Source of the DNA: Saccharopolyspora erythraea NRRL 2338
GTDB taxonomy: Bacteria > Actinomycetota > Actinomycetes > Mycobacteriales > Pseudonocardiaceae
Direction of reading: 5' to 3'
Length of the DNA: 64,000 bases
NCBI RefSeq assembly: GCF_000062885.1
Contig: NC_009142.1
Location: forward strand, 1,601,584 to 1,665,583
The number at the start of each line of letters is the position of its first letter. The stretch's first letter is position 1. Shown in pieces: positions 18,301 through 25,855 of the stretch. A program made the position numbers and the translations under genes. The notes under the pieces are model-generated. The model saw only the letters and a program-made list of their open reading frames with translations. It had not been told where the DNA came from and did no database searches.

Positions 18301-20514
18301 GGCCTCGGCCGACTCGGCGTCGTCCTCGGGCTCGGCCGGTACCTCGGGCTCAGCCGGAACCTGCGGGGACTCGGCCGAATCCTGCTCAGCGCCGTCAGGC
18401 GGAACCTGCTCGGCGCGGGCCGGAGCTTCGGGCTCCGCCGGAGACGCGCCTGCCGCGGCCACGGCGGCGCCGGAGACGACCTGCGTCGCGCCCTCGTCTT
18501 CCTCGCCGGCCGGCGGGTGCGCTTCCGCGGCCGCGTCGGGGTCGAGGCGGGCCTGCGCGCTCTCCCTGGCCACCGTCCGCTTCTCGGTCGGCACCTCGAT
18601 GACGGGCCGGTCCGGGTCGTCGGGCTCCTCCTCCGGTTCCGGAGCCGACGCCTGCTCGGGCTCTTCCTCGGGTTCCTCGTCTCCCGCCGCGGGCAGGACC
18701 GAGGTGAAGACCAGCTCGGAGATGTCGTGCTCGGCCGGGTAGCGCTGCGCCCAGCCGGGGCTGGACGGCGGCTGCGGGCCGAACTCCATCAGCGCGTCCT
18801 TGGCCAGCACCTCCACCAGCGCGCGGTGCTGGAGGTCGCGCAGCCACACACCCGGCAGCGCGGTGGCGCCGTAGAGGGCGCCGACGATGTTGCCGCAGAT
18901 CGCGCCGGTCGAGTCGCTGTCGCCGGAGTGGTTGACCGCCACCATCACCGCGGCCGCGATGCCGTCGGTGCTCAGCGCCGCGCACACCGCGATCGCCAGC
19001 GCCTCGTGCCCGGCCCAGCCGCCGCCGAGGGTGTCCTTGAGCTCCTCGGGGCTCGGCTTGCCGCGCGAGGCCAGGTCGATCGCAGCCTGCAGCGCGCGGT
19101 CGGTCTCCCGGTAGCCCCGGTACCGCACGAGCAGCGCGCGCGCCTCGGCCACGGCGGCGGGCAGCTTCTCGCCGCGCAGCAGCCGGTGCACGATGACCGC
19201 CAGCACACCCGCGGGCAGGTAGCCGCTGGGCCTGGAGTAGGTGAGGGCGGCGGTCGCGGCGGCGAGCTCGAAGACCTCCCTGGGGTCCTGCGACCACAGC
19301 GCGACCGGCGCCGCGCGCACGACGCCACCGCAGTCCTGCGAGTCGTTGATCGCCCGCTCGAAGGTGCCGGGAGCACCGACGGAGGCGAACTCGCGCAACG
19401 CGGTTATGCAGCTGCTGTTGGGCGAGCGCACCGCGAACAGCTCGCGCTGCTGGACCAGCCAGCCGCTCGGCTCGGGGTGCTCGTCGACGAACGGGCCCGC
19501 CGCGCGCGGCCAGGCGTAGCCCTGGGTGTGCAGCCAGCGCTGGTAGGCGAGCTGGACCGCCGACAGCGGGCTCTCGGCGTCGCCGGTGCGGACGGCGATG
19601 TGCCCGCGGATCAGCCCCTCGAGCGTGAACAGCGCCATCTGGGTGTCGTCGGTGAATTCGCCCGGCCGCTCGCTGCCGCGGTCGTAGTCGCTGACGCCCT
19701 GCGCGCCGTAGCGGCTGCGGATCTGGTCGACGGGGTAGAACTCCACCGCCGCACCCAGCGCGTCACCGATCGCGCCTGCCAGCATCGAGCCCATGAAGCG
19801 GCGGCCGAAGTCGGTCTCGGCCGGGTCCGGCTCGGCGACCTTCGGCGCACCCGGCGCGGGCGGGAGAGCGGCACCGTTGGCCGTGGGCGGGACGCCGTTT
19901 GCCGCGGGGCCTGCCGGGGCGACCGCCGGAGCCTTCGGCGGGATCGCGGCGGCGGCCTTGACCAGGTCCTCGGCGGGGATGCGGGCCTTGACCTGGCTGG
20001 TCGGGTTGATCTGCAGGTCCATCCCGGTGACCTTGAGCCCGGCCAGCTTGCGCCCGGTCATGCGCTGCCAGGTCGTCCAGTTCGCGGGCAGGTACGCCTC
20101 GGAGGTGAACAGCTGGAGCTGCCTGCGGCCCGACTCGTGCTCCATGGTGAACAGCCCGCTGCCCTGCGGCTGGGCGAACAGGATCAGCTCGGCGTCCAGC
20201 AGCGCGGCGAGCAGCGCCTGGCCGGGGGCGTAACCGGTGGTGCTGAGCTGCAGCGCGCGTTCGACGTCGTTGGTCGGGGCGGGTAGCCGGAGCGCGACGG
20301 GCGATGGCCGGTAGTTCGGGTTGGGGGAGAAGTCCTCGGTCAGCTCACCGCGCTCGTCGACCCGGTAGCCGCCGATGAAACCCCACGGCGGTACCTCGGC
20401 GTTCGGGTCGGTGAAAATCGGGTCGACCACGTACAGCCAGGTGTTGGGCTGCTTGGTGGCCTGTTCCCGCATCGCCGGCGTGATGACCGGCCGGTTCGGC
20501 TGCTGCGTGTTCAT
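15322..20514 (-). CDS. giant triple ADP-ribosylglycohydrolase protein with type VII secretion-associated N-terminal domain
   Basis: 1730 residues. Residues 1-170 (ITPAMREQA, PPWGFIGGYRVDERGEL, NPNYRPSPVALRLP) resemble actinobacterial type VII secretion-associated proteins. Three ADP-ribosylglycohydrolase domains follow at about 236-593, 808-1164 and 1380-1729, separated by 200-residue acidic Pro/Ala/Glu/Gln linkers. Domain 1 keeps DDT (289-291) and GDSDST (531-536); domain 2 keeps DDT (861-863) and GDSDST (1102-1107); both should bind two metals and remove ADP-ribose. In domain 3 DDT is AAA (1431-1433) and GDSDST is GNSAAT, so it is a pseudoenzyme. No signal peptide. ATG 20514 has GGGAG unusually close. 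Confidence 0.88.
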   Translation of the reverse strand: MNTQQPNRPVITPAMREQATKQPNTWLYVVDPIFTDPNAEVPPWGFIGGYRVDERGELTEDFSPNPNYRPSPVALRLPAPTNDVERALQLSTTGYAPGQALLAALLDAELILFAQPQGSGLFTMEHESGRRQLQLFTSEAYLPANWTTWQRMTGRKLAGLKVTGMDLQINPTSQVKARIPAEDLVKAAAAIPPKAPAVAPAGPAANGVPPTANGAALPPAPGAPKVAEPDPAETDFGRRFMGSMLAGAIGDALGAAVEFYPVDQIRSRYGAQGVSDYDRGSERPGEFTDDTQMALFTLEGLIRGHIAVRTGDAESPLSAVQLAYQRWLHTQGYAWPRAAGPFVDEHPEPSGWLVQQRELFAVRSPNSSCITALREFASVGAPGTFERAINDSQDCGGVVRAAPVALWSQDPREVFELAAATAALTYSRPSGYLPAGVLAVIVHRLLRGEKLPAAVAEARALLVRYRGYRETDRALQAAIDLASRGKPSPEELKDTLGGGWAGHEALAIAVCAALSTDGIAAAVMVAVNHSGDSDSTGAICGNIVGALYGATALPGVWLRDLQHRALVEVLAKDALMEFGPQPPSSPGWAQRYPAEHDISELVFTSVLPAAGDEEPEEEPEQASAPEPEEEPDDPDRPVIEVPTEKRTVARESAQARLDPDAAAEAHPPAGEEDEGATQVVSGAAVAAAGASPAEPEAPARAEQVPPDGAEQDSAESPQVPAEPEVPAEPEDDAESAEASTPQTAPAPPASPADAQATAEAEPQADADDAAPEAAAAQAEPATDVTQRTTVTVVKPERAPEIAVPSPDREARISGFLLGGAVGDALGYPIEDEPLESIRRKYGPAGLTDFVDAHRPGGSISDDTQMTLFTLDGLIRAGIRRRLYGETEPGTQVQHAYQRWLHTQGFDWREAGGPLAGSPPDGWLIRQKGLFVRRAPGATSIQALHGYATGREQGSFDNLLNDSKGCGGVMRAAPAGLWSQDPAEVFRVGALTAVLTHGHPSGFLPAGALAVIVQQLVLGGSLPVAVDRALTELSTWDGSEETTRVLRLSIELATEGTPTPERIHERLGEGNVGEQALAIAVCAALSHPGSFADAVVLAANHSGDSDSTAAICGNIMGAAQGSAAVPERWLGRLELREVIEQLARDASREFSPNPPTDGEWLQRYPIGPAGEAVHQAPAEPAEAPAEAADEQDAVVAEQSVVGVSAAEQPEAEHSAPEQPADEQSAPERTAAQSADADTTPEQPEVVSAGDAELPAEDQTDAVEEVAEQPADAAADTNGAASSAAEVVPSETTPAEAPSSDDTAGDDSDDGLSDEELRLLAAWRKFRDGDEDTPSDLSQGLHKLLVEAFGAERAAQLVGEVSEEEPTGGALAEETPVQLSTQERFAGCVLGTAAGDALGAPWMFTGLAALLRENPDGVHEFAELFGRRGTATAAAQQSVFLLDGLIRTRIRERSRGIGGSVPATVLATLQHWLCAQGARFRPKLPLGELAEAEALRAQRFPDEPSLIALARLEGRGDVPTAATPLNSASTTAATVRGAVLGFHAGTPENAVSLGADVAVITHGHPDGYLPAGALAGLVAALDSGRTLADSVQTVLAELDRREGAEVTATGLRSAVELAGSGKVSPVALEELGFGWNAPEALAIAVAAALSHPNSFADAVSLAATHSGNSAATAAICGSLMGAARGVRAVPDEWSRQLELREVLEPLIDDFGRIEEEIVTDRALPDWARRYTG

Positions 20515-20548
20515 CTCCCGCTGTTGCCCCCGACTTCTCGTCCAGCCC

Positions 20549-20573
20549 TTGATCTCCGCAGCCCAGTGATCAA
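20549..20573. promoter_or_regulatory. inverted repeat upstream of the ADP-ribosylglycohydrolase operon
   Basis: TTGATC (20549-20554) and GATCAA (20568-20573) with 13 bases between, 35 bases upstream of the ATG at 20514. Possible operator. A TACCAT -10-like hexamer on the minus strand lies just upstream, near 20580. Confidence 0.3.
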
Positions 20574-20689
20574 CCCTAGATGGTATTCACTCGACAGTGC
20601 GGTTGATGGTCGGACGCGGTGGGTTCGCGCCCGGTTCCGTCGCTACGCGCTAGGGAAGAACTCTCTCATGACCACTTGGTGTGAAGTTT

Positions 20690-20708
20690 AGTGTTCTCCC
20701 AAAACACT
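20690..20708. terminator. AT-rich inverted repeat after the hypothetical gene
   Basis: AGTGTT (20690-20695) and AACACT (20703-20708) with a 7-base loop, 24 bases past the stop of the minus-strand gene at 20732. Short stem; a weak terminator or operator. Confidence 0.3.
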
Positions 20709-20731
20709 CTGAGTCAGCGCGTGATCGCTGT

Positions 20732-21061
20732 TCAGCTCGCCAGCGCTGCCTGCAGCAGGCACGGCATGCACGGCATGCCCGCCGGCCCGTCGAGCCGCTC
20801 GGCCTGCCCTGGGACGATGTCGAAACCGCAGTACGCGCGCAGCGATGCGGGCAGCGGCCCGTCGGCGGGCAGCGGGAACAGGTGGCAGGACAGCTCCCGC
20901 TCGGTCCGCGCGAGCTCCGGTCGGACCCTGGCGATCAGGTGCGGTCGGGCGTTCATGTGGCCACCTGCGGGTTCGGGTCCGGCAGCGAGCGGGACCGTCG
21001 GGGTTGTTCCGCGTCGCTGCCGGTGGTCGTGCGCCCAGTCGGGCCGCACGTGACGCATCAT
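20732..21061 (-). CDS. hypothetical protein with a CxxC motif
   Basis: 109 residues from the ATG at 21061 (a second ATG follows directly). Recognisable features: RHVRPDWAHDHR at the N-terminus, HLIARVRPELARTERELSCHLF in the middle, and a C-terminal MPCMPCLLQAA with CxxC. With the earlier Cys residues the CPMC pair could bind a metal. The style resembles short actinomycete proteins found next to regulatory genes, but the family is not named here. The frame is open to 21184 without a convincing earlier start. No ribosome site is seen. Confidence 0.5.
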   Translation of the reverse strand: MMRHVRPDWAHDHRQRRGTTPTVPLAAGPEPAGGHMNARPHLIARVRPELARTERELSCHLFPLPADGPLPASLRAYCGFDIVPGQAERLDGPAGMPCMPCLLQAALAS

Positions 21062-21226
21062 GCCCGCAAGGTTGTGCCGCGGGGAGGGATTGGCCAAATC
21101 TCGCAAGATCGGACCAGCCGACGCCGCCGACGGCAGGCAGCGCTTGATCCCACCGGCTCCGAGCGCGTGGTCCAAGCGCACCACGCGTCGCCGGAGGTGT
21201 CCGAATACCGGGATCGGGGTGTGGTG

Positions 21227-21636
21227 TCAGGGCAGCAGTGTGAACGCAGGAATGTGGCGGGGACGGACAACCGAGAAGTGAAGCCGGTCGAGTGCGGCGA
21301 GTGCAGGGACTCCCAGGCGTTCGGCGATGCTGACCACGGACGCGTCGGTGGCACCGAGCGGAAGATCGGCGTATCCGGCTACCAGCTCGTGGATCCGGTC
21401 GACATCTTCGACAGTTGGCTCCACGAGTTCGAACATCCCCGTGCGCACCGGATCGAGGAACTTCAACTCCGCGTCCGTTCCCACCCGGCTTTCGAGCATC
21501 CAGCACGTCTCGGCGAGCACCGGCGAAGGAACGAGAAGGCGCCCCGGGTAACGCGACAGGAGGCGCACCGATGCCGAGTGGAAGTTGTCGCGGTTGTTGC
21601 CAAGCGCTACGAGGGGACCGTGTCGACAATGATCAC
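21227..21636 (-). pseudogene. PIN-domain (VapC-like) toxin gene broken by an apparent 1-base deletion
   Basis: The expected start is the GTG at 21636-21634, overlapping the antitoxin stop as GTGA. From it the frame reads V-I-I-V-D-T then V-P-S-stop. The PIN-domain sequence continues in another frame as GPLVALGNNRDNFHSAS, down to DRLHFSVVRPRHIPAF. A family member would read VDTGPLVAL, so one base is missing near 21620. The alternative ATG at 21649 gives a full frame but replaces the catalytic VDTGP aspartate with HCRHGP. Later acidic residues (AETCWMLE, GATDASVVSIAE) are present. Either an inactivated toxin or a sequencing error. Confidence 0.7.
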
Positions 21637-21866
21637 GCGGTGTCGCCATCGCCGCGGAAACGGTCCCGGAGGAACTCCTCGGTGCGTTGAGCGAGGTCGG
21701 GTTCGGCGGAAAAAGACCCTGTGTACGCGCTCAGGTCGCGAACTGGTTCATCGGCCAACTCGACATCCTGCGTGACGAGGTGCGCCAGCGCGGAAGCGGC
21801 ATCGTCCAGCTTGTCGCTCGGCAGCCGCTCCACCAGCTGGTGAAGATCCTCGTGCGTGACGCTCAT
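21633..21866 (-). CDS. antitoxin-like partner of the PIN-domain gene
   Basis: 77 residues from ATG 21866. N-terminal helical region (HEDLHQLVERLPSDKLDDAASALAHL, read in parts) and an acidic C-terminal tail ending TEEFLRDRFRGDG. The DLHQLVERLPSDKL motif is common in short actinobacterial antitoxins placed before PIN toxins. The stop overlaps the natural GTG start of the toxin. Predicted to bind the toxin and its own promoter; no standard AbrB or RHH motif is clear. Confidence 0.65.
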   Translation of the reverse strand: MSVTHEDLHQLVERLPSDKLDDAASALAHLVTQDVELADEPVRDLSAYTGSFSAEPDLAQRTEEFLRDRFRGDGDTA

Positions 21867-21880
21867 GAGCCGCCTTCCTC

Positions 21881-22645
21881 TCACTGCGCCCGGGGGTACT
21901 CCGCGGGATGCGATGCGGCGGCGAGGGCGTCGGCGTAGCGCTGGAGTACCAGCTCCGCCACGCCGGGGTGGTCGGCCATCGGCTCGGCCAGCACCGGCTC
22001 GCCGGTGTGCTCGCGGGCGAGGCGGATGATCCGGTCCGGCAGCAGACCGGGGGCCAGGAACCACGACGCGACCGCGAAGCGCCGCGCGCCGCGGGCGCGC
22101 AGGTCGGCGACGGCCGCGGGCACGTCCGGGTCGGCCGCCGCCGCGAACGCGGCGACGGCACCGGCCCACGACGTGCGGGCCTGCCAGCGGGCGGCGACGT
22201 CGGCGACGAGCCGGTTGGCCGGGTCGTGCGAGGAGCCCGCGCCCGCCAGGACCACTCCCAGCTCCGGGTCGTCGGCGCGGACGCCGGTCTGCGCCAACCG
22301 TTCCCACGCGGCCTCGTCGAGCCTGCTGTCGGGTCCGAGGACGTCGGAGGTGTGCACCCGGAACCGGGGCAACCGCTGCTGCACGTCGGCGACGGCCGCG
22401 GGCACGTCCACGCGGGCGTGGAACGCGCGACCGAGCAGCAGCGGCACCACCACCGCTTCCCGGTGCCCGTCGCCGTGCACCGCGCCGAGCACGTCGCCCA
22501 GGCGCGGCGCGGACAGGTCGAGGAACGCGGTGCGCACGTCGAGATCCGGGCGCATCGCGCGGACGACGTCCATCAGGGCGTGGATCGTCGCCGCCGAACG
22601 CGGGTCACGACTGCCGTGCGCGACGGCGACTAGGGGTGCGTTCAT
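21881..22645 (-). CDS. sirohydrochlorin chelatase-like protein (CbiX/SirB family)
   Basis: 254 residues from ATG 22645. Begins APLVAVAHGSRDPRSA, the metal-chelatase HGSR motif with the catalytic His. A second, divergent half (VVLAGAGSSHDPAN, VASWFLAPGLLPDRI) repeats the fold, so it is the two-module CbiX type. In the sulfate-assimilation operon its likely job is inserting ferrous iron into sirohydrochlorin to make siroheme for the sulfite reductase. The gene follows cysN after 147 bases on the same strand. An upstream open frame to 22738 is not convincing. Confidence 0.85.
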   Translation of the reverse strand: MNAPLVAVAHGSRDPRSAATIHALMDVVRAMRPDLDVRTAFLDLSAPRLGDVLGAVHGDGHREAVVVPLLLGRAFHARVDVPAAVADVQQRLPRFRVHTSDVLGPDSRLDEAAWERLAQTGVRADDPELGVVLAGAGSSHDPANRLVADVAARWQARTSWAGAVAAFAAAADPDVPAAVADLRARGARRFAVASWFLAPGLLPDRIIRLAREHTGEPVLAEPMADHPGVAELVLQRYADALAAASHPAEYPRAQ

Positions 22646-22792
22646 CTTCCTGGCTCTCGGGCGTGGTGCGGGGTCCGGCGGCCGTGGCCGCCGAACCCCT
22701 CTTGCTGTCGTGCCGGCGGATGAATCCGCCTTCCGCACGTGGCGATTCGCGCCGCTGGAGGCACCATCCGGCGCCTCAGGGCAGGAGCCGCG

Positions 22793-24139
22793 TCAGGACG
22801 CGGACTCGCCCCGCAGCGGCGCCAGCGGCAGGCCGACGAGCCCGGCGGCCAGCGTGGTGCCGTCGGAGGGGTCGATCACCAGGAACGAACCCGTCCGCCT
22901 GCTCGCGGCGTACTCGTCGACCGGCAGCGGCTCCGAGGTGCGCAGCGACACCCGGCCGATCTCGTTGAGCTCCAACGACTCCGGGGTCTCCACGCTCGAG
23001 AGCTGCTGCTCGTCGAAGCGGGCCGTCAGCTCGGTCACGATCGCCTGCACCGTGCGGGTGCCGTGCTTGACCAGCACGCGGGCGCCCGGCCGCAGCGGCT
23101 TCTCCGCCAGCCAGCACACCGTGGCGTCGACCTCGTCGGTGACGGTGGGCGCCGAGTCCGCGGCGGCGATCAGGTCACCGCGCGAGATGTCGACGTCGTC
23201 CTCCAGCAGCACGGTCACCGAACGGCCCGCCGCGGCCCGCGGCGCCGCGCCGTCAGGAGTGTCCACCTTGGACACCCGGGTGCGCACGCCTGCCGGCAGC
23301 ACCACGACCTCGTCGCCCTCGGCGACCACACCGGCGGCCACCTGCCCCGCGTAGCCCCGGTAGTCCGGGTGGTCCGCGGTGCGCGGGCGGATGACGTACT
23401 GCACCGGCATCCGGAACGGCACGTCGTGCGGGTCCGGGGCGACCGGCACGCTCTCCAGGTGCTCCAGCAGCGCCGGGCCCTCGTACCAGGGCGTCTGCTC
23501 CGACTTCTCCACGACGTTGTCGCCGTGCAGCGCCGAGACCGGGATGGTCACCACGGTGCCTTCGGCATAGCCGAGCGCCGTGGCGTGCGAGGTGAACTCC
23601 TCGGCGATGCGCCGGTAGGTCGCCTCGTCGTAGTCCACCATGTCGATCTTGTTCACCGCCAGCACCAGCCGCGGCACGCCCAGCAGCGCCAGCACGGCCG
23701 CGTGCCGCCGGGTCTGCTCGAGCACGCCCTTGCGGGCGTCGACCAGCAGCACCGCGAGCTGCGCGGTGGAGGCACCGGTCACGGTGTTGCGGGTGTACTG
23801 CACGTGCCCCGGGGTGTCGGCGAGCACGAACGAGCGCTTCGGCGTGGCGAAGTACCGGTAGGCGACGTCGATGGTGATGCCCTGCTCGCGCTCCGCGCGC
23901 AGGCCGTCGACCAGCAGCGACAGGTCAGGTGTCTGCAGACCGCGGTCGGCGCTGGCGCGCTGCACCGCGTCGAGCTGGTCTGCCAGCACCGACTTGGTGT
24001 CGTGCAGCAGCCGCCCGACCAGCGTGCTCTTGCCGTCGTCGACGGAGCCCGCGGTCGCCAGCCGCAGCTGGTCGGTGTGCACCGGCAACGTCACCTCGGT
24101 GCCGGAGTCCGGCGCCGTGCGGGTAGTGGTCTCGGTCAT
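22793..24139 (-). CDS. cysN: sulfate adenylyltransferase subunit 1 (GTPase)
   Basis: 448 residues, an EF-Tu-like GTPase. Motifs: P-loop AGSVDDGKST (about 32-41), G3 DTPGH, and NKID. It couples GTP hydrolysis to the CysD reaction making adenosine 5'-phosphosulfate from sulfate and ATP. The length fits CysN alone, without the APS-kinase domain of CysNC. ATG 24139 lies two bases after the cysD stop. The downstream reductase is an APS reductase, so no kinase is needed for assimilation. Confidence 0.95.
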   Translation of the reverse strand: MTETTTRTAPDSGTEVTLPVHTDQLRLATAGSVDDGKSTLVGRLLHDTKSVLADQLDAVQRASADRGLQTPDLSLLVDGLRAEREQGITIDVAYRYFATPKRSFVLADTPGHVQYTRNTVTGASTAQLAVLLVDARKGVLEQTRRHAAVLALLGVPRLVLAVNKIDMVDYDEATYRRIAEEFTSHATALGYAEGTVVTIPVSALHGDNVVEKSEQTPWYEGPALLEHLESVPVAPDPHDVPFRMPVQYVIRPRTADHPDYRGYAGQVAAGVVAEGDEVVVLPAGVRTRVSKVDTPDGAAPRAAAGRSVTVLLEDDVDISRGDLIAAADSAPTVTDEVDATVCWLAEKPLRPGARVLVKHGTRTVQAIVTELTARFDEQQLSSVETPESLELNEIGRVSLRTSEPLPVDEYAASRRTGSFLVIDPSDGTTLAAGLVGLPLAPLRGESAS

Positions 24140-24141
24140 CT

Positions 24142-25092
24142 CTAGAAGTAGCCCTCCCGCTTGCGGTCCTCCATCGCGGCCTCCGACATCCGGTCGTCGG
24201 CCCTGGTCGCGCCGCGCTCGGTGAGCCGGCTGGCGGCGACCTCGGCGATCACGTCGTCCACCGTGTAGGCCTCGGACTCCACGGCGCCGGTGCACGAACC
24301 GTCGCCCACGGTGCGGTAGCGGACCGTCTTCTCCTCGACGGCCTCGCCCTCGCGCGGCCCGCCCCACGGGCCCGACGTCAGCCACATGCCGTCGCGCTGG
24401 TAGACCTCGCGGCGGTGGGCGAAGTAGATGTCGGGTAGCTCGATCTTCTCCCGCTGGATGTAGCGCCAGATGTCCAGCTCGGTCCAGTTCGACAGCGGGA
24501 ACACCCGGACGTGCTCGCCCGGCCGGTGCTTGCCGTTGTAGAGGTTCCACAGCTCCGGCCGCTGGCGGCGCGGGTCCCACTGGCCGAAGGCGTTGCGCAG
24601 GCTGAAGATGCGCTCCTTGGCGCGGGCGCGCTCCTCGTCCCGGCGGCCGCCGCCGAAGACCGCGTCGAAGCGGTTCTCGCTGATGCCGTCCAGCAGCGGC
24701 TGGGTCTGCAGCGGGTTGCGGGTGCCGTCCGGCCGCTCCTGCAGCCGCCCGTCGTCGATGTAGTCCTGCACCGAGGCGACCACCAGCCGCAGGTCGTGGC
24801 GGGCGACCAGCTCGTCGCGGAAGTCGATGACCTCGCCGAAGTTGTGGCCGGTGTCGACGTGCAGCAGCGGGAACGGCACCGGCGCGGGCCAGAACGCCTT
24901 GAGCGCCAGGTGCACCAGCACCGTGGAGTCCTTGCCGCCGGAGAACAGGATCACCGGCCGGTCGAACTCGCCGGCCACCTCGCGGAAGATGTGGATCGCC
25001 TCGGACTCCAGCGCGTCCAGGTTGTCGACCTGGGGTGGTGCCTCGCTCGGCGCCGGGGTGTCCGGCAGCTCGATCTCATGGTCGGTGGTCAT
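24142..25092 (-). CDS. cysD: sulfate adenylyltransferase subunit 2
   Basis: 316 residues. The PP-loop ATP-pyrophosphatase motif FSGGKDSTVLVHLA is at about 50-63; PFPLLHVDTGHNFGEV and the RREVYQRDGMW segment near the C-terminus are CysD signatures. Catalytic subunit forming APS with CysN. The start ATG 25092 has GAGGGAGGA 8-9 bases upstream, directly next to an intercistronic hairpin. The 37-base gap to cysH is the largest in an otherwise overlapping operon. Confidence 0.96.
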   Translation of the reverse strand: MTTDHEIELPDTPAPSEAPPQVDNLDALESEAIHIFREVAGEFDRPVILFSGGKDSTVLVHLALKAFWPAPVPFPLLHVDTGHNFGEVIDFRDELVARHDLRLVVASVQDYIDDGRLQERPDGTRNPLQTQPLLDGISENRFDAVFGGGRRDEERARAKERIFSLRNAFGQWDPRRQRPELWNLYNGKHRPGEHVRVFPLSNWTELDIWRYIQREKIELPDIYFAHRREVYQRDGMWLTSGPWGGPREGEAVEEKTVRYRTVGDGSCTGAVESEAYTVDDVIAEVAASRLTERGATRADDRMSEAAMEDRKREGYF

Positions 25093-25107
25093 GCCCTGAT
25101 TCCTCCC

Positions 25108-25128
25108 TCGTGAGTCCCCGACTCACGA
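25108..25128 (-). promoter_or_regulatory. hairpin in the cysH-cysD gap
   Basis: TCGTGAGTC (25108-25116) and GACTCACGA (25120-25128) form a perfect 9-bp stem with a 3-base loop, between the cysH stop and the cysD ribosome site. It may terminate part of the transcript, stabilise the upstream mRNA, or affect cysD translation. Confidence 0.5.
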
Positions 25129-25129
25129 A

Positions 25130-25855
25130 TCAGCCGTGCAGGCCGCATTCGGTCTTCGAGTTTCCGGCCCAGCGCCCGCTGCGCGGGTCCGCGCCCGGGG
25201 CGGGCTTCGCCGTGCACGGCCGGCACCCGATCGACGGATAACCTGCCGGGACCAGCGGGTTGACCAGCACCCCGTGCTCGGCGATGTAGGCGTCCATCTC
25301 CTCGTCGCTCCACGCCGCCAGCGGGTTGATCTTGACCAGGCCGTTGCGGTCGTCCCAGGTCACGACCGGAGTGTTCGCCCTGGTCGGCGCCTCCACGCGC
25401 CGCACGCCGGTCACCCACGCCTCGTAGCGGGCCAGCGTGTTGCGCAGCGGCACCACCTTGCGCAGGAAGCAGCACCGGTTCGGGTCACGCTCGAACAGGT
25501 TCGGCCCCTCGCCGGCGTCCTGCTCGGCGACCGACTGCTCGGGAACGGCGTTGACGATCGAGACGTCGTAGACCTGCGCCACGGCGTCACGGGTGCCGAT
25601 CGTCTCGGCGAAGTGGTAGCCGGTCTCCAGGAACAGCACGTCCACACCCGGGCTGGCCTTGGCGGCCAGGTCGACCAGGACGGCGTCCTGCATGTTCGAG
25701 GCGACGATGAGGTTCTCGCCGAAGGTGTCCGCGGCCCAGCGCAGCGCCTCCTCGGCGGTGGCCTCGGCCAGCCGCGGCGCGGCCTCCTCGGCCAGGGCGC
25801 GCAGCTCCTCGTCGCTGCGCCGGACGCCGACGTTCGTGGTGGTTTCGGCAGTCAT
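25130..25855 (-). CDS. cysH: adenylylsulfate (APS) reductase, thioredoxin-dependent
   Basis: 241 residues. The iron-sulfur cysteines of APS-type reductases are present: CC in DPNRCCFLRK (about 130-140) and CxxC in SIGCRPCT; the catalytic cysteine is in the C-terminal ECGLHG. PAPS reductases lack the CC...CxxC set, so APS is the substrate. It reduces APS to sulfite for the sulfite reductase encoded upstream. ATG 25855 overlaps the stop of the small zinc-ribbon gene (ATGA). Confidence 0.94.
   Translation of the reverse strand: MTAETTTNVGVRRSDEELRALAEEAAPRLAEATAEEALRWAADTFGENLIVASNMQDAVLVDLAAKASPGVDVLFLETGYHFAETIGTRDAVAQVYDVSIVNAVPEQSVAEQDAGEGPNLFERDPNRCCFLRKVVPLRNTLARYEAWVTGVRRVEAPTRANTPVVTWDDRNGLVKINPLAAWSDEEMDAYIAEHGVLVNPLVPAGYPSIGCRPCTAKPAPGADPRSGRWAGNSKTECGLHG

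Noticed and set aside
12790-20286. A 2498-codon open frame on the plus strand
   Set aside because: It lies antisense to the two ADP-ribosylglycohydrolase genes, is Arg/Gly/His-rich with no motifs, and arises from high GC lowering stop frequency. The minus-strand proteins have clear domains.
21600-21650. Programmed ribosomal frameshift restoring the PIN toxin
   Set aside because: No slippery heptamer or downstream structure; the shift needs an added base and the first frame ends in TAG at once. A plain deletion or error is simpler.
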